45,229 nucleotides of DNA, from positions 1-45,229 of the forward strand of contig JACDBO010000094.1 of the NCBI GenBank assembly GCA_013694885.1, written 5' to 3'. Shown piece by piece: positions 15,959-24,417 of the stretch (within the stretch, counting starts at the first letter, position 1; each line of letters opens with the position of its first letter). The DNA is from Chloroflexia bacterium. GTDB taxonomy: Bacteria; Chloroflexota; Chloroflexia; Thermomicrobiales; UBA6265. A model generated the notes under the pieces. That model was not told the DNA's origin and did not search any database. It saw nothing but the letters and a program-made list of their open reading frames with translations. Both the position numbers and the translations under genes were made by a program.

Positions 15959-17578
15959 CTATTCGCCCCGGCTGGACTGCCGCGGGGTCTCCTTGGCACC
16001 CTCCATGTCTACCACCACGGTCCGGCTCTGTTCGCGCAAGAATTGCTGAACGTAATAGGGTCCAAGACCGCCCTTGCCGGAACTGCCGCTCCCTTTCCAG
16101 CCGCAGAATGACTGGCAGCCTGGCCACGCCCCCGTCGTCGCGCCGCCCTTGCGGTTCGCGTAGACCACTCCGGCCACGATGCCGTCGAAGAATCGTTCGA
16201 TCTCGGCTTTATCCTCGGTGAAGACGCCGGCTGTGAGTCCATACTCGGAGTCATTGGCCAGTCGCAGGGCCTCGTCGAGTGAATCCACTGGCGCGACGGC
16301 AACGAAAGGCAAAAAGAGTTCGCGTCGGAATAGTTCATGGTCGCTCGGCAAGCCATCGACGACGGTCGGCGCGACGAAATGACCAAGCTCGTAGTCACCG
16401 CTCGTGAGCCGTTGCCCCCCAGTTCGAATCGTACCGTCCTGTGCTTGCTCCACCGCATGTTCGTATCGGTCGACAGCACGTTGGTCGATGACTGGACCGA
16501 CGTACACTTCGCGGTCCACCGGATCGCCGACCTTCAACGCTTCCGTTCTTTTCACCAGCCGATCGATGAACTCGTCATACACGGGCCGTTCGACATAGAC
16601 GCGAGAACAGGCAGAGCACTTCTGTCCGGAAAAGCCGAAAGCCGAACGAGCGACACCTTCCACCGCTTTGTCTAGATCGGCGTGGCGCGTCACGATCGTC
16701 GGGTTTTTGCCCCCCATCTCCGTGATGCACGGCTTCGGGAAGTCGATACTGAACGACCGGAACAGATCGAACCCGACCTCCTTCGATCCAGTAAAGATGA
16801 CGCCGTCGACGTCAGGGTGTGACGTCAGACGCTGGCCGATTTCTTCGCCCGAACCCGTCAGAAATCCAAATGCCCCGCTCGGTACGCCTGCATCCAAGAA
16901 ACACTGCGCCAATTCGTAGCCAGACCAGGGCGTTGCGCTCGCTGGCTTGAAGACGACGGTGTTCCCGGCGACCAGCGCACCTGCCGACATGCCGGCGGAG
17001 AGCGCGTGGGGGAAGTTGAACGGCGCCAGCACCGCCCAAACGCCAAATGGCCGGAGCACCGACTCGTTGCGCTCAGCGGGGTCGAGCGAGTCGAGTTGCA
17101 AACGAAACCCCTGGTGATCGTCCATCTGCCGCGCATACTCGTCCAGCAGATCGGCGCCCTCTTCCACTTCACCGATAGCCTCGGCTCGCGTCTTGCCGCA
17201 TTCCAGGATCAGGATTGCCGCCAGCCGGAACTTCCGCTTGCGGATCAACCCGGCGGCACGCCGGAGCACGCCGACGCGCTCCTGGTATGGACGACGAGCC
17301 CATTCCGGGAACGCCGCTTTGGCCGCGGCGACGGCGGCGTCGACATCGCTCGATGTTCCGCGCTGAAATCGACCCAACACGGTCTCGGTGTTGGCCGGCG
17401 CGACCACGGCGAAAAGCTCGCGGTCGGATCGCTCCTCACCGTCGATGACGAGCGGATACGTTCTGCCGACTTCTCCGCTGAGAGCGTCGAGGGCCTCGTC
17501 GAAGGCTTGATGCATCGCGTCGATCTGTTCAGGAGTAGCGGTGTAGGTGATTTTTTGCGTCGCCGCGGTCACGGTCAT
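15959..17578 (-). CDS. P5C dehydrogenase-type aldehyde dehydrogenase
   Basis: An NAD(P)-dependent aldehyde dehydrogenase of 539 residues, most like delta-1-pyrroline-5-carboxylate dehydrogenases (glutamate semialdehyde to glutamate). Evidence: VLAPFNFPHALSAGM, the nucleotide loop FTGSKEVG, the catalytic Glu in ITEMGGKNP (about 287) and the Cys in GFSGQKCSACSR (about 321), a form typical of RocA/PruA. The C-terminal QSFCGWKGSGSSGKGGLGPYYVQQFL also fits. The start at 17578 has GGAGG 8 bp upstream. No proline dehydrogenase adjoins, so a broader aldehyde substrate remains possible. Confidence 0.85.
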   Translation of the reverse strand: MTVTAATQKITYTATPEQIDAMHQAFDEALDALSGEVGRTYPLVIDGEERSDRELFAVVAPANTETVLGRFQRGTSSDVDAAVAAAKAAFPEWARRPYQERVGVLRRAAGLIRKRKFRLAAILILECGKTRAEAIGEVEEGADLLDEYARQMDDHQGFRLQLDSLDPAERNESVLRPFGVWAVLAPFNFPHALSAGMSAGALVAGNTVVFKPASATPWSGYELAQCFLDAGVPSGAFGFLTGSGEEIGQRLTSHPDVDGVIFTGSKEVGFDLFRSFSIDFPKPCITEMGGKNPTIVTRHADLDKAVEGVARSAFGFSGQKCSACSRVYVERPVYDEFIDRLVKRTEALKVGDPVDREVYVGPVIDQRAVDRYEHAVEQAQDGTIRTGGQRLTSGDYELGHFVAPTVVDGLPSDHELFRRELFLPFVAVAPVDSLDEALRLANDSEYGLTAGVFTEDKAEIERFFDGIVAGVVYANRKGGATTGAWPGCQSFCGWKGSGSSGKGGLGPYYVQQFLREQSRTVVVDMEGAKETPRQSSRGE

Positions 17579-17660
17579 CTGTTCATCCTCCAATGTCACC
17601 CAAAACGTAGGCAGCACGAATCACCAAACGCCGAGCGATTTTGCATCGACCCTGGGGCCG

Positions 17661-18044
17661 TCATTCATACCGACCAAGTATCTGGGTGAGTTCGATCCGA
17701 TTTCCGAACGGGTCAAGAATGAAACAGCGTGGACGGTTGGCAATCGGAATCGTTTCCTGAGTGGCGACATCTGCCTCGGCGAGCCGCTGACGCGTGACAT
17801 CCAGGTCTTCGACCTGAAGGCAGACATGTTGACCGGGAGAGTTCGGGCCGAAACCTTTCTCCGTGAAGATGTGGAGTTCTTGTCCGTCGTCTCCCACCTT
17901 GAACCAAATAATCTGCTCGGCGTCCAATGACTTCGGTGTGGTGAGCTCGTCAAGCCCCAATGCGCCACCATAGAAGCGTCGCGCCTGATCGCTGCCCCCC
18001 ATCGGCATCGGAACACTGACATGCTGCAATCGCATCACACTCAT
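17661..18044 (-). CDS. VOC superfamily (glyoxalase/dioxygenase-like) protein
   Basis: A 127-residue single VOC module made of two beta-alpha-beta-beta-beta repeats. HVSVPMP near the N-terminus, LHIF, QHVCLQVEDLD in the second half and DPFGNRIELTQ at the end supply the usual His/His/Glu metal ligands. Family members include glyoxalases, extradiol dioxygenases and resistance proteins; the substrate is unknown. A GAGGAAAG ribosome-binding site is at 18051-18058. It follows fixC by 93 bp and is probably cotranscribed with it. Confidence 0.8.
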   Translation of the reverse strand: MSVMRLQHVSVPMPMGGSDQARRFYGGALGLDELTTPKSLDAEQIIWFKVGDDGQELHIFTEKGFGPNSPGQHVCLQVEDLDVTRQRLAEADVATQETIPIANRPRCFILDPFGNRIELTQILGRYE

Positions 18045-18056
18045 CTCGGTCTTTCC

Positions 18057-18137
18057 TCACTTGGGCTGAACCGTCAGCCATTCTCCGCAACGCGGATGCT
18101 TGATCACGGCGCATGGGACGTGCCCGGCACCGAGCAT
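18057..18137 (-). CDS. possible 26-residue peptide between fixC and the VOC gene
   Basis: An ATG directly abuts the fixC stop (TGAATG) and opens a 26-codon frame with two cysteines (PCAV, PRCGEW), ending inside the ribosome-binding site of the VOC gene. It occupies the place where a ferredoxin-like fixX might be expected, but it is far too short and lacks the four-cysteine clusters. It may be untranslated spacer. Confidence 0.15.
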   Translation of the reverse strand: MLGAGHVPCAVIKHPRCGEWLTVQPK

Positions 18138-19436
18138 TCAGCCTTTGAGCGCCTTCAACGCGCCCAGGGCATCGCCGAGCAACTGTCGCTTCGGCACGTC
18201 CCGAAACAATCGCGCAATTTCTCGCTGTTTCGACGTTTTGGGTTGATCGTCCACAGAGAGGTACGTGTGGGCGACGCGGGACAGCAACTCAGGGTAGGCT
18301 CGGAGCAGGTGCGGGCGGGCGTGCGCAAAGTCGGTGACGTGGCGAATCTTGTAGAGGTCTTCGATGACCACACTCTTGTCGAGGAGCTCTCGATACCGTG
18401 AGAGCGCCGCCGCCGAGAAGTCGCCACGCTCGTTCGCCTCGATGATCGCCCGCGCCGCCAGCTTTCCGGAGAGCATCGCCAGGTTGACGCCCTCGCGGTT
18501 GAGGGGGTTGACGAACCCAGCGGCGTCACCGACCACAACCGCGCCGTCCGTATAGAGTTGCGGCAGGCGATTGTATCCTCCCTCCGGGATAAGGTGCGCG
18601 GAATACTCGACCGTCTCTCCGCTGGCGAGCAACGGAGCAATCATCGGGTGGGCCTTGAAGCGATCGAGCATGTCGTTGACATTAATGCCCGATGTGATGA
18701 GGTCCTCCAACAGCGCCCCTGTGCCGATCGAGAGCGACTCCTTGTTGGTGTAGATGAATCCGTAGCCGAGTAGACCCCACGTCGATTCACCGAAAATCTC
18801 AAGCGCGGTTCCCAGCCCTTGAGGCAAGTTGAAGCGCTCCTCGATAGTGGCCGACGGCAGCGAGATGATCTCCTTGGCCACGAGGGCTTGCTCGATGGGC
18901 GCCCACTCGCGATGCAGCCCCGCGCGTTGAGCCAGCAATGAATTTGCGCCGTCAGCGATCACGACCACCTTTGCCAGCAGCTCGCCCTCGGCATCGCCCG
19001 TGGTGACGCCGACGACGGCGCCATCCTCCCAGAGCAGGTCAGTGACCGTGAACTCCGGGTAGACCTCCGCGCCTGCCTCCTCGGCTTTCGTCGCATACCA
19101 CTGATCGAACGGCCCACGCACCGCGGAATAGGCGTTGTACGGCTGCGCCGCGAAGCGCATGGACCGGTACGTGCCGCCGAGCATGGCATCCTCCGTAAGC
19201 ACCATGTAGCGCTGCTCGATAATGGGTCGTTCGAGTGGGGCTTCCTCCTCGAACCCTGGGATCATCGTCTCGGTCGGCTCCCGGTAGAGGATGCCGCCCC
19301 AAACATTTTTCGCACCAGGATACTGTCCGCGCTCGAGGACCACCGTCGCCAGGCCAGCCGTCGCCAATTCCCGCGCGGCGGTGATGCCCGCCGGGCCGGC
19401 GCCGATCACGATCGCGTCCAACTGCTCCTCAGCCAA
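18138..19436 (-). CDS. fixC: FixC-like electron-transfer flavoprotein:quinone oxidoreductase
   Basis: An FAD protein passing electrons from the EtfAB (FixBA) flavoprotein to quinone. The 432 residues start with the dinucleotide fold VIGAGPAGITAARELATAGL and ERGQYPGAKNVWGG, and have the second FAD motif DGAVVVGDAAGFVNPLNREGVN (near 300). Length and sequence match FixC rather than mitochondrial ETF-QO, which carries its own Fe-S domain; FixC needs the separate ferredoxin FixX, and I find no fixX here. The start is TTG with GGGGAA 7 bp upstream. It is downstream of etfB-etfA-dinB on the same strand. Confidence 0.88.
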   Translation of the reverse strand: MAEEQLDAIVIGAGPAGITAARELATAGLATVVLERGQYPGAKNVWGGILYREPTETMIPGFEEEAPLERPIIEQRYMVLTEDAMLGGTYRSMRFAAQPYNAYSAVRGPFDQWYATKAEEAGAEVYPEFTVTDLLWEDGAVVGVTTGDAEGELLAKVVVIADGANSLLAQRAGLHREWAPIEQALVAKEIISLPSATIEERFNLPQGLGTALEIFGESTWGLLGYGFIYTNKESLSIGTGALLEDLITSGINVNDMLDRFKAHPMIAPLLASGETVEYSAHLIPEGGYNRLPQLYTDGAVVVGDAAGFVNPLNREGVNLAMLSGKLAARAIIEANERGDFSAAALSRYRELLDKSVVIEDLYKIRHVTDFAHARPHLLRAYPELLSRVAHTYLSVDDQPKTSKQREIARLFRDVPKRQLLGDALGALKALKG

Positions 19437-19447
19437 CCGAGATTCCC

Positions 19448-19939
19448 CTATTCATGCGCTTGCTTCCACGCGATCACGTTTCGCTCGATTTGATCGGCGT
19501 GGTCGTGGAGATGCCGCGCATAGATACCAAGCCACTCCTCCGCACCGTACGTTCCTGATTCTGTGTGCCGACCGACTTTTGCCCAGGCGGAATCCGGCAG
19601 GCGGCGGAGTAATGGCAACGTGTTGGCGCGGACCGCCTCTACCACGGAAAGCGCCGGCTCGAGCGGCAGCTCGTGATAGTCGAACACGATTGCCCAACGC
19701 TCCTGATCGTAGCCGACGATGAGCGGGTCTGGCTCGACGACCACGGTTCGAATCCTGGCGGCGCCTTGCGTCTCGGAATCGGCACAGTGGACAACGATCT
19801 CATGGACTGACCACTCGGCCGGTTCTGGTCGCCACTTCATCGCCGCAGTGGGTACCTCGGAAAGCGCCTGCCGCAGCCGCGCCGGTCCGTCTTCGAATTG
19901 CTGAACCTTGCGTTCGCGTTCGGCTCGATCCATCGACAT
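19448..19939 (-). CDS. DinB-like four-helix metal protein
   Basis: A 163-residue DinB/YfiT-superfamily protein. The metal ligands are visible as H51 in EIVVHCADSE and the pair in ARHLHDHADQIERN (H143, H147). Members include thiol-dependent (bacillithiol, mycothiol) S-transferases and metal-dependent hydrolases; the reaction here is unknown. It sits between etfA (10 bp upstream) and fixC (11 bp downstream), so it is almost certainly part of the electron-transfer operon, an unexpected location. The second Met codon, at 19933, has the better-spaced GGAAGG. Confidence 0.82.
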   Translation of the reverse strand: MSMDRAERERKVQQFEDGPARLRQALSEVPTAAMKWRPEPAEWSVHEIVVHCADSETQGAARIRTVVVEPDPLIVGYDQERWAIVFDYHELPLEPALSVVEAVRANTLPLLRRLPDSAWAKVGRHTESGTYGAEEWLGIYARHLHDHADQIERNVIAWKQAHE

Positions 19940-19949
19940 CCTTCCCTGC

Positions 19950-20939
19950 TCAAGCGCGTGCCGCGTTGATCTCCTCGATCACCGCCGGAACAACCTCGAA
20001 GAGGTCGCCGACGATTCCGAAGGAGGCGATCTTGAAGATCGGTGCGTCCGGGTCTCGGTTGATGGCGACGATGTAGTCCGCGCCTTGCATCCCGACCAGG
20101 TGCTGCACCGCGCCGCTGATGCCCACCGCGACGTAGAGACGCGGCGCGACCGTTTGACCGGTCTGCCCAACCTGCTCGTGATGTGGTCGCCAACCTGCGT
20201 CGACGACCGCGCGCGAGGCGCCGACCGAGGCATTGAGGGCGCGTGCCAAATCCTCTACCAGGTTGAATCGGTCCGGCTCCTTGAGCCCTCGGCCACCGGC
20301 GACGATCCGCTCGGCGTTGTCCAGGCGTTTGCCGCCAGTGTCCTCGTGCAGTGTCTCGACGACCCGGACCTTGAGATCATCGTCGCCCAGTTCGACGGTC
20401 AGCGACACGATCTCCGCTTCCTCGCCAGTCGGTTTGGCTCGTTCGAAACTCCCAGGCCGCACAGTTGCTATCCACGGGCCGTCGCCTTCGAAGCGCACGA
20501 CCGTCTGGACTCGGCCCCCGAGGATCGGCCGCGTCGCCACCAGCGCGCCGTCTTCGACGGCGAGATCGACGCAGTCCGCCGCCAACCCAAGCCGCAAGCG
20601 GGCAGCAAGCCTCGGCGCGTAGTCGCGGCCGGATGTGGTCCCAGGGATGAGCAGCGCAGCTGGGTTCGTCTCCGCGACGGCGTGGACGACCACCGCCGTC
20701 CAGGCCCCGCTGGTGAACGACGCGAGCCGCTCATCATCGACAACCAGGACCCGATCCGCGCCCGACGCCGCCACCGTCCGCGCGGCTTCGACTACCTCAG
20801 CACCCGGAACCACCACCGTGAGTTCGCCACCCATCGCCTCCGCGAGGGAACGTCCAACGGTAAGCAACTCAAGCGACCCGGTCCGCAAACCGTCTTCACC
20901 GACCTCGGCGACGACAAGAATTCCGGTACCTTTTCCCAT
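19950..20939 (-). CDS. etfA: electron transfer flavoprotein, alpha subunit (FixB)
   Basis: Binds FAD and, with the beta subunit, carries electrons from acyl-CoA dehydrogenase to FixC. The 329 residues have an N-terminal EtfAB domain and the C-terminal FAD-binding signature VGQTGQTVAPRLYVAVGISG followed by GAVQHLVGMQGADYIVAINRDPDAPIF. GAGGAAG lies before the ATG. Alpha normally follows beta, as here, but with a 61-bp gap rather than an overlap. Whether the pair bifurcates electrons cannot be read from the motifs I can see. Confidence 0.95.
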   Translation of the reverse strand: MGKGTGILVVAEVGEDGLRTGSLELLTVGRSLAEAMGGELTVVVPGAEVVEAARTVAASGADRVLVVDDERLASFTSGAWTAVVVHAVAETNPAALLIPGTTSGRDYAPRLAARLRLGLAADCVDLAVEDGALVATRPILGGRVQTVVRFEGDGPWIATVRPGSFERAKPTGEEAEIVSLTVELGDDDLKVRVVETLHEDTGGKRLDNAERIVAGGRGLKEPDRFNLVEDLARALNASVGASRAVVDAGWRPHHEQVGQTGQTVAPRLYVAVGISGAVQHLVGMQGADYIVAINRDPDAPIFKIASFGIVGDLFEVVPAVIEEINAARA

Positions 20940-21000
20940 ACGATTTGACTTCCTCGTTCATAGCTCAGACGGCATCGTCCAGCGTTCAAACAAGCTCGGC

Positions 21001-21756
21001 TTACAGCAGCTTCTGCTCCTTGAGCCAAGTGACGAGCTGCGTCGCCGCCTCGGATGCCGCGACGCCTTGGACGACCGTTCCCGTGACGGTTCGCTCCGGC
21101 ACGAATGGCTCGCTCCATGAGAGTGAGGGGGCGGCGGAAGGGAGGTCTGCCGTGACCTGTTCGACCGGCTTGCGCTTGGCGGCCATCATCCCTTTGATCG
21201 ATGGCAGGCGAGGCTCGTTCAAGCCGGTCATCGCCATCAAGAGCAGCGGGGTGCTAACCGTGACGACCTGCTTGCCGTCCTCCGTGTCGCGCTGGACCGA
21301 AAACTCGCTGTCGCCGCCGTCGATCCTCGTAACTGAGGAGAGGTGGGGAATGCCGAGCAACTCGGCGAGTTGTGGGCCAAGATGGCCGGTTTGGTAGTCG
21401 TCGGAGTTCTGCCCGGTCAACACGACATCGGGTTCCAGCTTGCCGATTTCAACCACCAGCACGGTTGCCAGCGTCAAGGTGTCGATATCGTTAGCGTTGG
21501 GAAGGGCGATCTGGACCGCGTTGTCCACCCCCATGGCCAATGCGCGGGTGATAGCGTCTTTGACGCTGGGTGGTCCGGCGCAAATGACGGTGACCTCGCC
21601 CTCGTGTTGCTCCTTCAACCGCAACCCAGCTTCAATGGCGTATTCATCGAACGAGCTCACCACACGCTGTCCATCGAGCGTTGGCTTGCCGGTCGCACGG
21701 TCGATCTTGACCGTGTTCATGTCAGGCACCTGCTTGATCAGCACGACGATCCTCAT
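21001..21756 (-). CDS. etfB: electron transfer flavoprotein, beta subunit (FixA)
   Basis: A 251-residue FixA/EtfB: MRIVVLIKQVPDMNTVKID at the start, FDEYAIEAGLRLKE, VLTGQNSDDYQTGHLGPQLAELLGIPHLSSV and LNEPRLPSIKGMMAAKRKP. It forms a heterodimer with EtfA. The start ATG overlaps the enoyl-CoA hydratase stop by four bases (21753-21756), linking fatty-acid oxidation and electron transfer in one transcript. Confidence 0.95.
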   Translation of the reverse strand: MRIVVLIKQVPDMNTVKIDRATGKPTLDGQRVVSSFDEYAIEAGLRLKEQHEGEVTVICAGPPSVKDAITRALAMGVDNAVQIALPNANDIDTLTLATVLVVEIGKLEPDVVLTGQNSDDYQTGHLGPQLAELLGIPHLSSVTRIDGGDSEFSVQRDTEDGKQVVTVSTPLLLMAMTGLNEPRLPSIKGMMAAKRKPVEQVTADLPSAAPSLSWSEPFVPERTVTGTVVQGVAASEAATQLVTWLKEQKLL

Positions 21757-22559
21757 CGATCGCTGTTCCCTTCTTGCTCAGGCACCTGTTCGTCCTGAAA
21801 CGTTGCCGTCCGCTTCTCCAGAAAGGCCGCCATGCCCTCGCGCTGGTCGGCTGAGCCGAATGCATCCGCGAAGCGACGCGCCTCGGTGGCCAATCCGTTC
21901 GATGGGTTGCCAGCCAACGCGAGTCCCATGAGCTGTTTGGACGCGCTGACGGCTCGCGGGCTATTCGCCGCGATGCGCTCGGCCATGGTGACGGCGTGCT
22001 CCATGAGCTCAGCGCCCGCATGAACGGCATTCACCAGACCAACGCGAAGCGCTTCAGCGGCGTCGACACGGCGCCCGGTAAGAATCATCTCCGACGCGAG
22101 TCCCGGACCAACAACCCGGGCCAGCCGCTGGGTGCCGCCCCAGCCAGGTGGGACGCCGAGTCCGACCTCTGGCTGGGCGAAGACAGCCGTGTCCGACGCT
22201 AACCGGATGTCGCAGGCCAACGCCAGCTCGCAGCCGCCGCCGAGTGCAAATCCGTTGACCGCCGCGATCACCGGTTGCGCCAATTGCTCGATCTTGGCCG
22301 TAACCGCATGGCCAATCCGGGCGAAGGCCAGCCCCTCGTCTGGCGCCAGGGTCGCCATCTCGCTGATGTCCGCGCCGGCGACGAACGCGCGGTCGCCCGC
22401 TCCCGTCACTACGATGCAGCGAACTGACCGCACCATGTCGAGTTGCCGCAACGCGCCATGCAGGGCGCGAAGCCGCTCGCTGTTCATGGCGTTGAGCTTG
22501 TCCGGCTGATTGATCGTGATGATCGCGATCGCGCCTCGCCGCTCGATGTCAACGCTCAT
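21753..22559 (-). CDS. enoyl-CoA hydratase/isomerase (crotonase)
   Basis: Hydrates trans-2-enoyl-CoA in beta-oxidation. The 268 residues contain the oxyanion-hole region AFVAGADISEM and both catalytic glutamates of true hydratases: E111 in NGFALGGGCELALACD and E131 in FAQPEVGLGVPPGWGGTQR. LVNAVHAGAEL and the C-terminal EGMAAFLEKR segment complete the fold. It overlaps the gamma-carbonic-anhydrase-like gene by 11 bp and etfB by four. Confidence 0.93.
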   Translation of the reverse strand: MSVDIERRGAIAIITINQPDKLNAMNSERLRALHGALRQLDMVRSVRCIVVTGAGDRAFVAGADISEMATLAPDEGLAFARIGHAVTAKIEQLAQPVIAAVNGFALGGGCELALACDIRLASDTAVFAQPEVGLGVPPGWGGTQRLARVVGPGLASEMILTGRRVDAAEALRVGLVNAVHAGAELMEHAVTMAERIAANSPRAVSASKQLMGLALAGNPSNGLATEARRFADAFGSADQREGMAAFLEKRTATFQDEQVPEQEGNSDR

Positions 22560-23109
22560 TCAGGTGTGGCTCCTCCCAGGTATCGAGCGTGTCCCGATAC
22601 CGCTCAGCAACGCCGACATAGCGGCCAGCGATCCGCCGCAGCGCATCCCGCTGGCCGCTGGCCAACTCGCGACGAACCTTGGCCGGCACACCCATAACCA
22701 CGGAGCCGGCGGCGACGGTCATGCGCTCCGGGACCAACGAACCGGCCGCCACCACCGCCCCCTGGCCGATGGTCGAGTAGGATAAGACGATCGCTCCCAT
22801 ACCGATCACCGCGCCATCCTCGACGGTAGTGCCATGCACGACCGCGCCGTGACCGATCGTGACATCGGCACCAATGATGCACGGGGCGTCGGCATTGACG
22901 TGGAGGATGCAGCCGTCCTGGACGTTGCTCCGGGACCCGACGCGGACAGGGGCGATGTCCCCCCTCACCGTACAGTTGAACCAAACGCTGGCGCCATCCT
23001 CAATCGTCACGTCACCGATGATGACCGCGCCAGGAGCGATGAAGACGGTCGGCGCTATCGTCGGCCAGATGCCGTCATACGGCAAGATGATCGGGCCCGG
23101 TGCGGTCAC
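22549..23109 (-). CDS. gamma-carbonic-anhydrase/PaaY-like left-handed beta-helix protein
   Basis: A 186-residue hexapeptide-repeat protein (VFIAPGAVIIGDVTIEDGASVW and later repeats) with three zinc histidines in the right places: H70 (ILHVN), H87 and H92 (IGHGAVVHGT). The family includes carbonic anhydrases and PaaY, a thioesterase of phenylacetate catabolism. Because this one lies inside an acyl-CoA oxidation operon, overlapping both thiolase (GTGA, 4 bp) and enoyl-CoA hydratase (11 bp), a thioesterase or acyl-CoA repair role is a reasonable guess. The start is GTG. Confidence 0.88.
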   Translation of the reverse strand: MTAPGPIILPYDGIWPTIAPTVFIAPGAVIIGDVTIEDGASVWFNCTVRGDIAPVRVGSRSNVQDGCILHVNADAPCIIGADVTIGHGAVVHGTTVEDGAVIGMGAIVLSYSTIGQGAVVAAGSLVPERMTVAAGSVVMGVPAKVRRELASGQRDALRRIAGRYVGVAERYRDTLDTWEEPHLNER

Positions 23110-24293
23110 CGTCCGCCGTCCACCTGGACGACGAGGGCATCCCCCTGGCCTCCACCAGAGCAGATTGCTGCCAGTCCAATGCCGCCACCACGGCGGCGCA
23201 GCTCGTAGAGCAGCGTGAGCACAACGCGGGCGCCGCTGGCCGCCAGCGGATGACCGAGCGCGATGGCGCCGCCGTTGACGTTGACCTTCTCCACATCGAC
23301 GCCGAGTCGTCCGCGGGCGATCAAGGCGACGTTGGCGAACGCTTCGTTGATCTCAACGAGATCGATGTCTTCCACGCTGAGTCCGGCCCTGTCGAGCGCC
23401 TTGCGCGCGGCCATCTCCGGCGTGAACGCAAGGTATGGGACATCCCAGGCGGCGGTGCCATGGCCGAGAATGCGACCGAGCGAGGGAAGTCCACGCTCAC
23501 GCGCCCATTCCTCATCGGCGACAATCATCGCCGCGCCGCCATCATTGACGCCGGGCGCATTGCCGGCCGTGACGGTGCCACCGGGGTCGAACGCGGGGCG
23601 GAGTTTGGCGAGCGCCTCGGCGCTGGTGTCCCGCCGCGGTCCCTCGTCGGCGTCGATGACCTGGTCGCCTTTCTTGTTCTCGATCGTGACCGGAATGATC
23701 TCCTCAGTGAATCGGCCGCTGTCGGTCGCGGCGATGGCGCGTTGATGTGAACGAAGCGCCCAGGCATCCTGGTCCTCGCGGCCGACGCCCTCTTCGGCCG
23801 CGACATTGCTGCCGTGGATGCCCATGTGACATCCGGCGACGGCGCAGGTGAGACCGTCACCAATCATCATGTCTTCGAGCACACCGTTGCCGGCGCGATA
23901 GCCGGATCGGGCCTTGCGGAGCAGAAAAGGCGCGTTCGACATGCTTTCCATACCACCGGCGCCGACGACTTGGTGATCGCCGAGGCGGATCAGCGTGTCC
24001 GCCAGCGTGATAGCACGCATCCCGGAGCCACAGACGCAGTTGACGGTCTCCGAGGTGGTGGTCTTGTCGAGCCCGACCTTGAATCCAACCTGACGGGCAG
24101 GGTTCTGACCCGCGCCTCCCTGGAGCACCTGACCGAGGATCACGTGTTCCACGTCGGTGCGATCAACGCCGGAACGGCAGAGCGCGGCTTCGAGGGCCGC
24201 GGCGCCCAGTTCGACCGCGGTCTTCGACGCCAGGGCTCCACCGAGTTTACCGAACGGCGTTCTGGCCCCGCCGAGGATCACGCTCCTGGTCAT
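23106..24293 (-). CDS. acetyl-CoA acetyltransferase (thiolase)
   Basis: Cleaves 3-ketoacyl-CoA or condenses two acetyl-CoA. The 395-residue product has the nucleophile Cys in TVNCVCGSGMRA (about C88), NEAFANVALIARGRLG, the His in NGGAIALGHPLAASGAR and the second Cys in AICSGGGQGDALV, so all four thiolase active-site elements are present. The ATG at 24293 has GGAGAAG upstream; 20 further codons are open but unconserved. First gene of the thiolase-gammaCA-crotonase-etf run, 202 bp after the acyl-CoA dehydrogenase. Confidence 0.95.
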   Translation of the reverse strand: MTRSVILGGARTPFGKLGGALASKTAVELGAAALEAALCRSGVDRTDVEHVILGQVLQGGAGQNPARQVGFKVGLDKTTTSETVNCVCGSGMRAITLADTLIRLGDHQVVGAGGMESMSNAPFLLRKARSGYRAGNGVLEDMMIGDGLTCAVAGCHMGIHGSNVAAEEGVGREDQDAWALRSHQRAIAATDSGRFTEEIIPVTIENKKGDQVIDADEGPRRDTSAEALAKLRPAFDPGGTVTAGNAPGVNDGGAAMIVADEEWARERGLPSLGRILGHGTAAWDVPYLAFTPEMAARKALDRAGLSVEDIDLVEINEAFANVALIARGRLGVDVEKVNVNGGAIALGHPLAASGARVVLTLLYELRRRGGGIGLAAICSGGGQGDALVVQVDGGR

Positions 24294-24315
24294 GTCAGCT
24301 CTTCTCCGATCATTT

Positions 24316-24342
24316 ACTGAGGACTGAGGACTCAGGACTGAG
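24316..24342. repeat. short GGACTGA-type tandem and inverted repeat
   Basis: Between the thiolase start and its likely promoter, ACTGAGG is repeated and then partly mirrored (CTGAG-GA-CTCAG), giving 27 bp of near-repeats in units of seven. It looks like an expandable or dispersed intergenic repeat and would fold weakly in the thiolase leader RNA. Confidence 0.45.
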
Positions 24343-24388
24343 CGTATTGCCACTCACAACTGATCCCCGATTGCCGCTTGGTCGAGGG

Positions 24389-24417
24389 ATTCGATGCACA
24401 GTCCCCTTAATTAACAA
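24389..24417 (-). promoter_or_regulatory. candidate promoter for thiolase operon
   Basis: On the minus strand TTGTTA (24412-24417), a 17-bp spacer and TCGAAT (24389-24394), each 4 of 6 to consensus, lie in an AT-rich patch about 95 bp before the thiolase start. It is the best match in the 202-bp gap. Confidence 0.3.

Noticed and set aside
19908..20948. 346-codon plus-strand frame opposite etfA
   Set aside because: Covers etfA and part of the DinB gene in antisense, with Asp/Arg-rich composition and no motif.
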